From: Rutidosis leptorrhynchoides
Lineage: Eukaryota > Streptophyta > Magnoliopsida > Asterales > Asteraceae
Reading direction: 5' to 3'
Length of the DNA stretch: 64,000 bases
NCBI RefSeq assembly: GCF_046630445.1
Contig: NC_092337.1
Location: 360,708,001 to 360,772,000 of the forward strand
The notes beneath the pieces are model-generated. The model worked only from the letters and a program-made list of their open reading frames with translations, ran no database searches and was not told the origin of the DNA. Numbering within the stretch: the first letter of the stretch is position 1; each line of letters opens with the position of its first letter. A program made the position numbers and the translations under genes. Below are positions 1-11,486 of the stretch, piece by piece.

Positions 1-1242
1 CACGTATGCAAATGTTTTGACATATCATATCGACCCATGTATATATATTATTTGGAACAACCATAGACACTCTATATGCAGTAATGTTGGAGTTAGCTAT
101 ACAGGGTTAAGGTTGATTCCAAAAATATATATACTTTGAGTTGTGATCTAGCCTGAGACGTGTATACACTGGGTCGTGGATTGATTCAAGATAATATATA
201 TCGATTTATTTCTGTACATCTAACTGTGGACAATTAGTTGTAGGTTACTAACGAGGACAGCTGACTTAATACACTCAAATTTTTAAAACATAATAAAAAT
301 GGTTGTAATTATATTTTGATCATACTTTGATAAATATGTACATATTTTTATAGGTTCGTGAATCGATCCGTGGCTAAGTCTTATTTCCGAGGAAGGAAAT
401 ATCTGTGAAAGTGAGTTATAGTCCCACTTTAAAATCTAATATTTTTGGGATGAGAATACATGTAGGTTTTATAAATGATTTACAAAATAGACACAAGTAC
501 GTGAAACTACATTCTATGGTTGAATTATCAAAATCGAATATGCCCCTTTTTATTAAGTCTGGTAATCTAAGAATTAGGGAACAGACACCCTAATTGACGC
601 GAATCCTAAAGATAGATCTATTGGGCCTAACAAACCCCATCCAAAGTACCGGATGCTTTAGTACTTTGAAATTTATATCATATCCGAAGGGTGTCCCTGA
701 ATGATGGGGATATTCTTATATATGCATCTTGTTAATGTCGGTTACCAGGTGTTCACCATATGAATGATTTTTATCTCTATGTATGGGATGTGTATTGAAA
801 TATGAAATCTTGTAGTCTATTATTACGATTTGATATATATAGGTTAAACCTATAACTCACCAACATTTTTGTTGACGTTTAAAGCATGTTTATTCTCAGG
901 TGAATACTAAGAGCTTCCGCTGTTGCATACTAAAATAAGGACAAGATTTGGAGTCTATGTTTGTATGATATTGTGTAAAAACTGCATTCAAGAAATATAT
1001 GTCGATGTAATATATTTCTATTGTAAACCATTATGTAATGGTCGTGTGTAAACAGTATATTTTAGATTATCATTATTTGATAATCTACGTAATGTTTTTA
1101 AAACCTTTATTGATAAAATAAAGGTTATGGTTGTTTTAAAAATGAATGCAGTCTTTGAAAAACGTCTCATATAGAGGTCAAAACCTCGCAACGAAATCAA
1201 TTAATATGGAACGTTTATAATCAATATGAACGGGACATTTCA
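1..1242 (+). mobile_element. B0: 3' part of a B-family (Tekay-type) LTR, cut by the window edge
   Basis: Closely matches the second halves of the LTRs at 18538-21984 and 36527-39906, and ends in the same GGGACATTTCA. No primer binding site follows the end at 1242, so this is a 3' LTR or a solo LTR whose left part lies outside the window. The next five bases, TTAAC, are the expected target duplication. It is inserted into the leader of element F. The family palindrome GAGGTCAAAACCTC is at 1174-1187. Open frames inside it are LTR sequence, not genes. Confidence 0.88.
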
Positions 1243-1459
1243 TTAACTTGATAGTACAACACCTATCTCGCTTGATGATTGCTAACACAACACAAAACAA
1301 TTAGCGCAAGGTTAGTTCACATAAACCTATTCACTAATCAACCCTCGGTCCGACCCGTCTCCTACAAGTCCCGCATTAATAACGCATACACAAATAAGTC
1401 TAAGTCTAGGCACCTATCTCAAATCGCCTAAATCCCTTAGACCATGCTCTGATACCACT
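1243..1459 (-). mobile_element. F: 5' leader and primer binding site (minus strand)
   Basis: On the minus strand this stretch begins directly after the F LTR with TGGTATCAGAGC (1446-1457), the usual primer site complementary to initiator tRNA-Met. It continues as untranslated leader until the B0 insertion at 1242. No coding sequence is visible in it. It fixes the orientation of F as minus, with its body lying to the left of the window. Confidence 0.75.
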
Positions 1460-1522
1460 TGTAACAACCCGACTTCGTTAATCCAAAAACAAGTCAAAAA
1501 AAAAAATTATGGACCTGCCTAT

Positions 1523-1602
1523 CTGGACGGCGTCCAGATTTCTGGACGGCGTCCAGCACTTAAGACCGGGACGACGTCCAGCATATCTGGACGACGTCTA
1601 GA
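1523..1602. repeat. Cluster of four 15-bp palindromes (F LTR, low-coordinate end)
   Basis: CTGGACGGCGTCCAG occurs perfectly at 1523-1537 and 1542-1556, followed by two degraded copies (GACGACGTCCAG and CTGGACGACGTCTAG). Each copy is self-complementary, so single-stranded DNA or RNA could fold into short hairpins. The block is markedly GC-rich in an AT-rich LTR. Confidence 0.85.
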
Positions 1603-2223
1603 TTGCCTGGAAGCTGCTGTCCCCCAGGTCCAACTAACGTGAGCGGAAATCCCGCTTCCCGACACTTTTAAACGAAAAACTTTTTACAACGTATCACAAT
1701 ATAATAAAATAAGAGGTTTCCTTCATCAAAAGAAGTTTTACAACATCGGGCCCACATCGACCCATCTTATGTGTTTCGATCAAAAATACGAGTTTTGACC
1801 AATACAAGTTTAATTTCCAAACGACACTAGAGCATGGTGTTTGGGGTTAAACTACCCAAATCTTGGCCGAACTTCCAAAAGCTAACCCAAAAGCATCCCC
1901 CATCAGAATAAGCGGGAGACCACTAATCCAACCGAATACCTTTGCATTTGTCTACGCCAGAGCCTAAAAAGGTAAACAACGAGAGGGTAAGCTAACACTT
2001 AGTGAATGCAATAATTATACATATACATATACAACCTATCTACTTGCAATCACATCCACCAAATTACCTCATACGAACTTGTAACTCAAATAGCATGTCA
2101 TCAAACCCGTAATACTAACAAGTTGTACATTATCACAAAACCGCATTAGCATACACTCAACTCAATATATATAATATGCTAAACAATCAACAATCTCAAT
2201 ATGGTTAACCATAAACGCTATGG

Positions 2224-2466
2224 TGCTACCGGCTCATGGTTCACACCATACGCAATTGAGTCATACTCTTTTATAGTGCTACCGGCTCGTGGTTCACACT
2301 CGATGCTACCAGCTCGTGGTTCACATCTTAGTTTATAGTGCTACCGGCTCGTGGTTCACATATTAGTTTATAGTGTTACCGGCTCGTGGTTCACACTCGA
2401 TGCTACCGGCTCGTGGTTCACATCTTATCGCACACATGTTATGGCACTACCGGCTCGATGGTTCAT
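2224..2466. repeat. Minisatellite, seven copies of GCTACCGGCTCGTGGTTCAC
   Basis: Seven imperfect copies of a 20-base core begin near 2224, 2278, 2303, 2339, 2374, 2402 and 2447, with spacers of unequal length (period about 25 to 55 bases). It lies in the middle of the F LTR. No open frame runs through it. No function is evident. Confidence 0.85.
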
Positions 2467-3358
2467 GCCATAACACCCACAAATAAACACGCCATATACA
2501 CATACGTATAATTACTCCACTTACCTTAAAGTCTTCGTGAGAGTTAACCGAGCTTGCAACCTTCAATGTAACGTACCTATTACATTAGGCACTTAATCAA
2601 TCACACAATCGAATTGGGTCAACTAACTCATTCAACATCCTAGCGTCATTTTGACCCTTGGTGCAAATTCGACCCATTTGTACCTTCAACCCTAATATTA
2701 GGTTAACTTTGCCAAAAACCTTAACACTATCCAATTATGGTCTTAACCCTTTAATTCACACAAGTTTAGTGTGTTTTCTTACACATTTAACAACCTAGGT
2801 CTCCCAAGACCCATTTGACCCATTTCGAGGGTAACACGCCCATTTGGGTCACCTACAACCCAAATGACACCCACTAACATTAACTACAAATGTGCTAGTG
2901 ATATATTAAGCCTTTAAGACCCATTTACACACTTTAACTTTTCAAAACCCTAGTTTAGTCATCTTTTGGGTCTTCATGAGCCAAACTTACCCAAAACCCC
3001 CAAATCACTAACAAATGGGTTTTAAGTGCAACACTAACCCAAACCCTAACCCTTAACACAATTTAAGTAAAGAAATCAAGGTTAAGAATTACCAACACAA
3101 TCACCACGTAGCTAGCGGCTAGATGAACAACTTTAGAACTCACACTAAGACCCGATTCAACCTCTTTCTTCCTTTAATGGAGCTCTCTCACTCTAGAACC
3201 TCCTCTCTCTCTAGGATTTAATCAAAGATGATAAAGTAGATGAAAAAGAGTAATGAGGCTCACCAAAACTGATCTAGGGTCTTAAAGTCGTCCACAAAGT
3301 GAAATTACCAAACTATCCCTTTTAAATAACAAAATACCAAAGCTGGCTCGTCAGGCCA

Positions 3359-3450
3359 TCTGGACGGCGTCCAGATTTCTGGACGGCATTCAGCCCTTCA
3401 AAACAGGACGGCGTCCAGCCATGTTGGACGGCGTCCAACACAACAGAGAA
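3359..3450. repeat. Second palindrome cluster of the F LTR (high-coordinate end)
   Basis: Four copies of the CTGGACGGCGTCCAG type, one perfect and three degraded (for example GGACGGCGTCCAG and TTGGACGGCGTCCAA), lie just inside the other end of the F LTR. Both LTR ends therefore carry the same palindromic repeat. Confidence 0.82.
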
Positions 3451-3465
3451 AAACTGGATCTTACA

Positions 3466-3843
3466 GATCAGATGAAGGATTTCCAATAAGAAATAGATTA
3501 TAGGATGTAGATTAGTACCCTGCAATACATAATTTACATATGCATATATAATACTAAAATCCCATAAATTACGGAGGAATCTACGGAAGCTGTCAGACAA
3601 ATGTAACAATAACATATATACTAAGATATGAATTTATCTATACACTGTCTATGCAATAAAGGCAGTGAGACGTGTCTAGACTTTAAGGATGATAAGTAAA
3701 TAATTTTCGATACTAAATGATAAGTAAAACTTTTGACATGCAGACACGGTCGAAGTCCAGACCCACTAATGCATCTAAACAACTATCAGTTAGACACACT
3801 AATGCAAGACCTGGTTCGCTAAGACCACCGCTCTGATACCAAC
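3466..3843 (-). mobile_element. E: leader and primer binding site (minus strand), cut by F
   Basis: On the minus strand it begins with TGGTATCAGAGCGG (about 3828-3841) next to the E LTR, then a leader that matches the leader of element C at about 29160-29530 (shared landmarks include the 'ATTACGGAGG' and 'GACATGCAGACACGGTCGAAG' stretches). The match ends where F begins. The open frame across this stretch is leader, not a gene. Confidence 0.75.
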
Positions 3844-4346
3844 TTTAATGACCCGTCCTAATCCATCTGGACGAATACATTACATTTGGTTACATCGCGA
3901 GGTATTTGACCTCTATATTATACATTTTACAAACATTGCATTCGTTTTTAAAAGACAAATTTTCATTACATCGAAAGTTAACGGCATTACATCGAAAGTT
4001 GACGGCATGTATACCATTTCATAATATATCCAACTATAATTGACTTAATAATAATCTTGATGAACTCAACGACTCGAATACAACGTCTTTTGAAATATGT
4101 CATAAATGACTCCAAGTAATATCTCTAAAGTGAGCAAATGCACAGCGAAAGATTTCTTTAATACCTGAGAATAAACATGCTTTAAAGTGTGAACCAAAAG
4201 GTTCGTGAGTTCATTAGTTTATCACAATCAATCATTTCCAATAATATAATAGACCACAAGATACTCATAATTAGAAAACAATATGTGCAGGTCTATTCCT
4301 GCTGTAAAATCATTCATATGAAGAACACCGGAACCTTTCAAACAAC

Positions 4347-4645
4347 TCACCAACGGTAGCTAATGCGTAGTGCAATGACAAAATCATCTCACCGTGGTAG
4401 TTAATACAATATAATTCTTACAACGGGGGCTAATGCGTACGCAATGCAATCATCCCTCCGAGGGTAGCTGAAACGGGGGCTAATGCGTACGCAATGCAAA
4501 ATCATCCCTCCGTTACCAACTACAAAGTCGACTATAATACAATACAATGCATCGAGGCTAGTGCGTGCGTGCAATGCAAAATCATCCCGCCGATGGTAGG
4601 CTAAATGGGAGCTAATGCGTACGCAATGCAAAATCATCTCTCCGT
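4347..4645. repeat. Five-copy tandem repeat with core GCTAATGCGTACGCAATGCA
   Basis: Five imperfect copies of a GGGGCTAATGCGTACGCAATGC-like unit, usually followed by AAAATCATCCCTCCG, lie at about 4358, 4428, 4478, 4555 and 4609 inside the E LTR. The inner GCGTACGC is palindromic. The minus-strand open frame through it is a by-product of the repeat. Confidence 0.82.
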
Positions 4646-5209
4646 TAACTACTAAATCGAACCTCTGAATCCAAATAATTCTATCATAGAATGTAGTTTA
4701 GAATATTTGTGTCTATTTCGTCAATCATTTATAAAAGCAGTTCATGTATTCTCAGTTCAAATATATCTCAAAAGCATTTAGGAAACAGTTATAAAAACAG
4801 CGCATGTATTCTCAGTCCCAAAAATGTAAAGAGTAAAAGGGAATCAAATGAACTCACTATACTGTATTTTGTAGTAAAAATACATATGACGATACTGAAC
4901 AACTGAACAATGCAGGGTTGGCCTCGGATTCACGAACCTATATCATTCATATATATATTAAAACATATATTCGTAATCGAACCAAATTAATATATTATTA
5001 TTAATGATGTAATTTCTATATTTAATGTATTATAGGTTTTATTATTTATTTACATATTTTCATTTCATATATATAAATATTTATATAGTTAAGTTATGCG
5101 TATTAAATATACTTATATAACATTATCATTTATTTGATTAATACTAAAATAAGAAATAATTAGATTTAATAATGATGTTGAAAATATAAATTTTGGATAA
5201 TAACATTTG

Positions 5210-5850
5210 TCACTTTATTTGTAATGTTAATGAAAATATTAAAGTAATAATAATAAAATAAAATGTAAATTTTAATAAAAAGATAATCTTAATAATCATG
5301 ATAAAAATAATACTTTTAATAATAATGATGATAAAATAATGTTTATATAAAATTGTGTCGATGATAACTATACTGACTATAAAAATAACCATTTTACTAC
5401 AACTAATAATAAGTTTAATAATAACTATACTAATAATCGTTTTAATAATAATGATGATAATATTAATTATAATACTTATGTCATTAATAATAATGATAGT
5501 AATAATAACAATACATATATTAATAATAGTAACAATGATAATAATTATAATACTAGTAATAATAATAATGATAATAATAATATTAGTAATAATAGTACTA
5601 ATAAATTTTAATTGATATTACTTACAATAGATGATATTCATATTACTTAATAATAATAATAATAATAATACCAATAATAACACTAATATTTAAAAATGAT
5701 ACTAATAATAATAACAATAACAATAATATTAATCATGGTAACAATAATAATAATAATAATCATAATAATAATTAATAATTAATAATTAATAATAATAATA
5801 ATACTAATACTAATAATAATAGTAATAATAAAATTAGAAAACTACCTCAA
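5210..5850. repeat. TAA/AAT-rich simple-sequence tract in the E LTR
   Basis: Several hundred bases made almost wholly of AAT, ATA and TAAT units with occasional C or G. A similar tract lies at about 6800-7380 of the same LTR. Long open frames on both strands here encode only Ile/Met/Leu/Val runs and are rejected as genes. Confidence 0.9.
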
Positions 5851-5864
5851 TTGAACTGGGTTCC

Positions 5865-5942
5865 AAAAAAAATGACAGCCCCTGGACTTGAACCCGTGAC
5901 CACACGCTAACCCGAACCAACAACCAACCACTCGACCACTTC
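5865..5942 (-). other. tRNA-like sequence with box A, box B and T-run (minus strand)
   Basis: On the minus strand it reads TGGTCGAGTGGTTGG, close to the box A of serine/leucine tRNAs. About 30 bases on comes GGGTTCAAGTCC, a good box B with a T-loop, then GGGGCTGTC and a run of T (about 5864-5871) that could end Pol III transcription. The anticodon arm and acceptor pairing are not convincing, so it is not called a working tRNA gene. It may be a SINE head or a tRNA relic caught in the E LTR, oriented with E. Confidence 0.45.
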
Positions 5943-7562
5943 TATTTTTCTGAATTATTATGACTTTATATTTTTATAACCCGTATTTTGTGTTCTTCTT
6001 CTTCACAATAAACAATCAATCAAAATCCAAACAGTTTAACAGCAAGTAATAATTTTTTTTTGTTCTTAAACTTTCTAACTGAAACATGATAACGAATTCA
6101 GTCATTGAATTATTATTGGAAACGCAAAAAAAAAAAAAATTATATAAATGCTTCCTGCTGCTGTCGTAGTTATGGAAAAAAAATTTGATTAAGGTTTTGA
6201 GGACATTTTAGCAAAAGATTTCAACACAAGATACATTTCAAATCACCCATAAAAACTTCCTCAAACATCAATTGAACCCGAAACATCTCAGTTAACTCGT
6301 ATTTCATGATAAACAGATTGGTTGACTTTTTGATAATTAACTTTGACCTCCAAATTGAAACTCGATATGAAAAATTAGGCCTTGATACTTTACAGATAGT
6401 TTGAATAAATAAATCCTATCAAAATGGCATTTTTAGTTTTTGAAGTTTCGTACGAAATCGTGTTTTTGGAAATTAACTTCAAGAACAGAGGTCGAGCATA
6501 TATATTTATAAATTTTCTGTTTTGATTCAATACCAGTTGTAATGTATGAGTATTATAATGTGAAAATTACTGTTTTTAATGGTGATTGAATGCGATATGT
6601 AACAAATTCGACCAAACAAAAATCACTTACAGTGATTCGTACCAATCTATGTTTTTTTTATACGAAATAAATATATACAGATAATGATAGATTATAATTT
6701 TATTACGCGTAATTAATCATATCTGTTTGTAGTTCCTGCATTATAAATCTGTATTTATTTATGTACATATATTTGTATTTATAATATCTACATTTATATC
6801 ATATTTAATCTTATAATAATATTACTCTAACTATTATAAAATAAAATAAAAAATTTATGATCATATAGTAGGAATAATAATAATAATATTATTAATGATA
6901 ATAATAATAATAACTTTAAGATTTATAACAGTAATATTATTAATATTAATACTAGGACTATTTATAATAATATTAATATGATAATAATAATAATATTAAT
7001 AATAATAATATTAATAATATAATAATTTTTACATGTCAAATTTCATATTTATATCATGTTATTATTGTTATTTATTTTTAGTAATTATAGTGAAAGTAAT
7101 AATATTATTATAACAACTATGTATATATTATTACTTATGTAATTTTAATCATATAATATATTATATAGAAACTTTTATTGAATATATATTATTTATACAT
7201 TTTATATATATACAATATATTAATAATTATTACTATAAATCATATATAGATTCATTATAATATCATATATGTATATTTTAATTGTAACTTTAATTATTAT
7301 TACATTACATTTTTAATTCCAATTGATTAAGTTGTATTTTATTATTTCAACTTATTATATATACATTTATATTTATATTTATATAAATATACATATTTAT
7401 TTACAAACAATAGTTCGTGAATCATCGGGCACAGTCTGAGGTTAAATGACTTCATGAATCAGTTAAAAGTTTTGAGTCTTAGATTAATAGACTTTGCTTA
7501 TCGTGTCGAAATCATATTAAAATTAAAGTTTAAATTTGATCGGAAATTTCCGGGTCGTCACA

Positions 7563-7769
7563 GTTGTTTCGTTTAAATGTGTCGGGAAGCGGGTTTTTCG
7601 CTAGCGTGAAAACGGAAAATAGATCAGAAAGTTGCAGTTCATTTGGACGCCATCTAAATTGCTTGGACGCCGTCCAGGCCTTCAATACTGGATGCCATCC
7701 AGATGTACTGATCCAGAAATATATTTTTTTGGGTCGTGTTTTTGATATACCGAGGTTTGGGTCGTTACA
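7563..7769 (+). mobile_element. F2: 3' end of an F-like LTR, plus strand
   Basis: The reverse complement matches the first 230 bases of the F LTR (same CCCGCTTCCCGACAC.TTTAAACG stretch and the same palindrome cluster), and it ends GGGTCGTTACA. It is therefore the end of an F-type LTR in the opposite orientation, cut on its left by E. No primer site follows 7769, so it is a 3' LTR or solo LTR; TGATT (7770-7774) would be its target duplication. Confidence 0.68.
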
Positions 7770-8042
7770 TGATTGTCCCCTAACAAAAATAACTCAATTA
7801 AAAAATGACTATTACATGTACTTTTTAGTTAACTTTTCAGTTTTACCCTTTATTTTTTTCCCACTTTTTTTATTTTACATGCATAAAGAAAGGACATAAC
7901 AAAACTTCACCTGATGATTCTTATATATTACTCACTATGTAAGTGAAAAATTTATTTAGAATAACCCAAAAAAGAATAGTGGACAACAAATATAAGACGA
8001 AGAGCGTATGTAGATATAGTTATACTTAATTAATAGTTATAG
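7770..8042. other. Unassigned seam between the two transposon nests
   Basis: This is 273 bases, AT-rich, with pyrimidine runs and no convincing open frame. It matches nothing else in the window by eye. It lies between the F2 LTR end and the H LTR start, so it could be the oldest host DNA here or part of an unrecognised element. Confidence 0.4.
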
Positions 8043-8436
8043 TGATGCAGTATCTTCAGGTATAGGTGGTAATATGGGTAACAAATGGGGCCAAATTTAT
8101 CAGAGACAACCCAGGAAGCATGTTGGGCTGCACAATTATTTTGGTGGAGTTGAAGATGGGCCGAATATTGGTGTCCAGTAAATTGGAGTGGAGGACAAGC
8201 AAGGAAGCAACCGATTTTGGAATTTGATTCTTGGATGTTTATCTTTTATTTTGTTTCCTATTTTATAGAGATTTGCGTTTATCTGTTATTTAGTATTTAA
8301 AGGAGGTTGTTCCTTGTTCCATAGATTATTTTTTTCAATTTATATTCGTGAGATAAATAAAAGGTCGACTGCCTTTGTGTTTATAATTTGTGTTCCTTTT
8401 TTTGCAAATCTGTGTTCGGTTATCAGGTCCAACGCA
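8043..8436 (+). mobile_element. H: probable 5' LTR of an older Ty3/gypsy element
   Basis: Starts TGATGCAG and ends AACGCA, immediately before TTATTTGGTATCCAGAG, which fits a tRNA-Met primer site at about 8440-8453. A TATA-like TATTTAAAGG is near 8291. The gag frame opens 24 bases after the LTR. The right end is well supported by the primer site; the left end is only the best TG start and has no second LTR to compare with, because the element is broken downstream. Confidence 0.55.
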
Positions 8437-8460
8437 TTATTTGGTATCCAGAGTTTAGGG

Positions 8461-9490
8461 ATGGCCGAACATAATCTTAGTGGTGGTTTCAAACGTGGTG
8501 GAAATCGCAGATTTCATGGAAGAGGTGGCGATCAAGACCCATATGCTGAAATCGAACGGTTACAAAGAAGGATTGCTGAACTTGAATTCAATTGAGACCA
8601 TGATTTTGTGGGAAGCTATTCAAGTCTCTCCAGCGAGAATGAGACTGATATGAATCCGTTTGCTACAGGGCACCGTAGGGATCACCGTGAGGACCCCTAC
8701 GCAGTCTAGGAATTAAAGTTGAGATCCCGGAATTTACGGGAACATTGCACCCTAATGATTTCCTAGATTGGTTAAGCACCGTTGAACGTGTGTTTGACAT
8801 TAAAGATATCCCCGAACACCTCAAGGTCAAGCTTGTAGTGCTCAAGTTACGCAAACATGCTTCCATGTGGTGGGATCATGTTTGAAAATATAGGGCGTAT
8901 GCCCGAAAATCCAAAGTAGAAACATGGGATAAGATGAAGAAACTATTGCGTGAGAAGTTTCTTCCTGAAAATTATCGACAAGAAGCATTCCTTGAATATC
9001 ATAATCTGCGTAAAGGCAACAAAAGCGTGGAGGAGAGTATTCAAGAATTCGACCGGTTACGTATGCGTTGTGATATCCAAGAAGAGGAAGAGCAGACAAT
9101 CGCAAGATTTTTGGGAGTTCTAAAAACTGAAATCTCTGATGTGGTCACATTACAACCATATTGGACATATGCGGATGTATGCAAATTAGCTTTAAAGGTG
9201 GAAAAGCAACAAAAACAAGGGAAGACAAAGTTCCCTTTTACCCGTAACCCGACCCCTACAAGTCTTAAACCTGGAGTTGTCGCATCAGACAAAGGCAAAA
9301 ATGAACAGAAAATGTAGCAGCATGTATAGGGGATATGGCAGCAGGTACGGGTACTAGTAGTTGCACACCAAAGTGTTTTAATTGTCAAGGTTTCGGGCAT
9401 TATTCAAGGGACTGCCCAAATCGACATCATGTTGGGTATTGTGATGAATTTGAAAATCCTACATACGACACTGATGGAGAGCAAGGAAAC
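8461..9490 (+). pseudogene. gag: H gag: broken capsid/nucleocapsid gene
   Basis: Starts with ATG at 8461, just after the primer site. An intact first stretch (Gly/Arg-rich N-terminus) stops at 8593. The capsid part is then readable in pieces: a retrotransposon-gag core with 'FLDWLSTVERVF' and 'MWWDH' near 8760-8880, and a clean frame at 8934-9317 with the 'RLRMRCDIQEEEEQ' type of helix. A CX2CX4HX4C zinc knuckle (CFNCQGFGHYSRDC) lies at about 9373-9414. At least two stops and one frame change separate the pieces. The protein would bind genomic RNA and form the particle. The sequence style is chromovirus-like, but I cannot fix the clade. Confidence 0.8.
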
Positions 9491-9511
9491 CTTCACGCTG
9501 ATTAGGAAGAA

Positions 9512-10188
9512 TTGATATATCCTGATCAGGGAGAGTCATTGATAATTCGTCGGGCATTAAAAACATCTCAGGTTATAGTTGACGACCACTTATGGCTACG
9601 CAATAATATTTTTCGTACCAAAGTTACAGCGAAGGGTAAAGTGTGTACTATGATTATCGATGGAGGAAGTTGCGAGAATGTGGTGTCAACCGAGATGGTG
9701 GAAAAATTAAATTTACCCACGGAGGATCATCCGGAACCGTATCAATTGACTTGGTTAAAACGTGGGATTCATATAAAGGTAACTAAACATTGCTTGGTTC
9801 AATTTTCAATTGGGAAAACGTATAAAGATGAAGTTTGGTGTGAAGTGATTCCTATGGACGTATGTCATCTCCTATTGGGAAGACCTTGGCAATTTGATCG
9901 CAAGATAAAACATGATGGTTTTCGGAATATTTATAGTTTCGTGAAAGATGGCATAAATATCACTCTTGCACCCTTAGATTCAAGGCGCAATACGGAGGCT
10001 GAATCGACCCTAATTCTTACCAAGTCAGCCTATGAATACGAGGCTAAGCAAGAGTTGTTGGTATTTGCGTTAGTTGTGCAAGAAGTAAATGAGATAGTAG
10101 CTGATGTCCCTCCTAGTATCAAGCCACTCTTGGCCGAATACACTGATGTTTTCCCTAAAGAAATTCCAGCAGAGCTACCACTTATGAG
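9512..10188 (+). pseudogene. pol: H protease region, truncated before RT
   Basis: An open frame following gag carries the aspartic-protease motif MIIDGGSCENVVS (about 9649-9690) with the catalytic Asp in DGGS, then the typical 'LLGRPWQFDRK' segment. It ends with the linker 'FPKEIPAELP' that normally leads into reverse transcriptase. Instead of RT the sequence jumps to integrase at about 10190, so RT and RNase H are missing. The frame itself has no stop until after the junction. Confidence 0.8.
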
Positions 10189-10429
10189 AGATGGCTCATT
10201 TTTCGAAGATGGCTCATTTTGTCCCGTGCAATAAAACGTTTGATGCAAGTCAAGTTGCTCATTTGTATTTTGCTAAGATTGTTAAGTTACATGGGATTCC
10301 AAAGACTTTAACGTCGGATCGGGATGTCAAATTCATTAGTCATTTTTGGTGTACCTTGTGGGCACGTGTGGGTTCCAAGCTTCAATTTAGTAGCTCGCAC
10401 CACCCGCAAACGAATGGGCAAACCGAGGT
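10189..10429 (+). pseudogene. pol: H integrase core fragment
   Basis: Encodes the middle of a Ty3/gypsy integrase: 'KMAHFVPCNKT', the second catalytic Asp in LTSDRD, and SSSHHPQTNGQTE with the catalytic Glu. It is joined directly to protease sequence through a short repeat (GATGGCTCATTTT twice, about 10188-10219), so RT, RNase H and the start of integrase were deleted. On the right it is cut by the LTR of A at 10430; GAGGT (10425-10429) is the left target site. Confidence 0.85.
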
Positions 10430-11486
10430 TGTAACATCCCGCCTTTTTCCGTTTACTTATTTAAAGTCCGTTATATAATTATAACATCTTCCGTTAAAAC
10501 GCATCTTAAAATAGTTTGTTTAGGTAATTCGTTTGGTTAATACACGCACCCGCTTTTAACTTGAGGGACCAATTTTGCCATTTGACCAAAGGTGTGACTA
10601 GGTCAAAGAGTCAACTCCTTCCTCATCCATTCATTATCCATTTCCTTTTTCCATTTTTCTTAACACTTTCAACTTTTCTCTCAAAACTCCAATTCAAATA
10701 TTCATCATCTATTTCTGATCTAGCAAGTGTTATACAAAATAAATTACATACTTGGAATCCTTGCAACCTCCTCTTCGATTCCATACCAACTTCATCACTT
10801 TTGGGCAACTTTCTAAAATCACTAGATTCTTTTTTCTTGATGTTTTTAACTTATAAAAGTGTTAATTAGTGTCTATGGCTCAAGTCTAACATGAATATAT
10901 GATTTATATGCTTGTTCTTGTCATTTTGATGTAACTAGCTTAAACTTGAAATGGGTGTGTTTGATTTTGAGATTTGGTTGCTTAAATGTTGTTAGATATT
11001 AAAAGTGCATGTATTAAATGTGTTCCTAGCATCACTAGCTTCAATTTGGTATGTAGGTTGGCATGGTTTAGCTTCATAAACATAATTGTTAAATTTGTGA
11101 TTTTGAGTTAGGGTTTGATAGAAGTAAAATGGATTTTCGATGCATTAAATGCTTTGCAATGTGGTTTGTAAGTGTTTGGTGGTATTACATGCATAATTAC
11201 CTACAAAACGGCGTATTATATATATGCATTTAATTCCCGAATCATAAATGTGTATTTATGAACTTGAAGTATTAATGATGAGCATTAATAGAGCATTCAA
11301 TTTGGAAATTCGATTATTTCAATGATGTTTTAAATTAATAAAATGTGTTTAGTTGTGTTCCTCGTTAAATTACCTTTCCAACGATGTATGGCATGCGTTT
11401 TGAATGTTTTCGGTTAATGAGTTATGATAAATTGAGTTTTGGTTCGAGACTTAACAAAATACTGCAACCAGCACTTTTTCCAGGAA

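Larger units (their letters stand above)
1460..3465 (-). mobile_element. F: 5' LTR of a minus-strand Ty3/gypsy element
   Basis: Reads TGTAACAACCCGAC at 1460 and ends CTGGATCTTACA at 3465, so it has TG...CA ends. A tRNA-Met primer site lies on its low-coordinate side. That makes it a complete 5' LTR of about 2.0 kb in minus orientation. It interrupts the leader of element E; GATCA (3466-3470) is the expected right target duplication. It contains palindrome clusters near both ends and a minisatellite in the middle. It has no coding capacity. Which Ty3/gypsy clade it belongs to cannot be read from the LTR alone; Tekay-like is an inference from the ends and primer site. Confidence 0.72.
3844..7562 (-). 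mobile_element. E: 5' LTR of a minus-strand, C-related element
   Basis: Runs from TTTAATGACCCGTCC (probably a decayed TGAAATGACCC) to CCGGGTCGTCACA, about 3.7 kb. The low-coordinate end shares with C the 'ATCGCGAGG.ATTTGACCTC' block near the LTR end. The leader and primer site follow at lower coordinates, so E is on the minus strand and this is its 5' LTR. GTTGT (7563-7567) is the expected target duplication in F2. It contains a tandem repeat, long TAA/ATA-rich tracts and a tRNA-like stretch. The AT-rich open frames at 5210-5615 are simple repeats and not genes. Confidence 0.75.

Noticed and set aside
2224..2466. Regular repeat array resembling a CRISPR
   Set aside because: Spacers are related to one another and unequal; this is a minisatellite in a plant LTR.
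5210..5615. Overlapping open frames of 60-86 codons rich in Ile/Met
   Set aside because: They arise from TAA/ATA repeats, on both strands at once, with no domain.
1460..7769. A 230-base inverted repeat at 1460 and 7769, as if one large DNA transposon with terminal inverted repeats
   Set aside because: Primer sites and LTR ends show two F-type LTR ends in opposite orientation, with E between them; no transposase and no matching flanking duplication.
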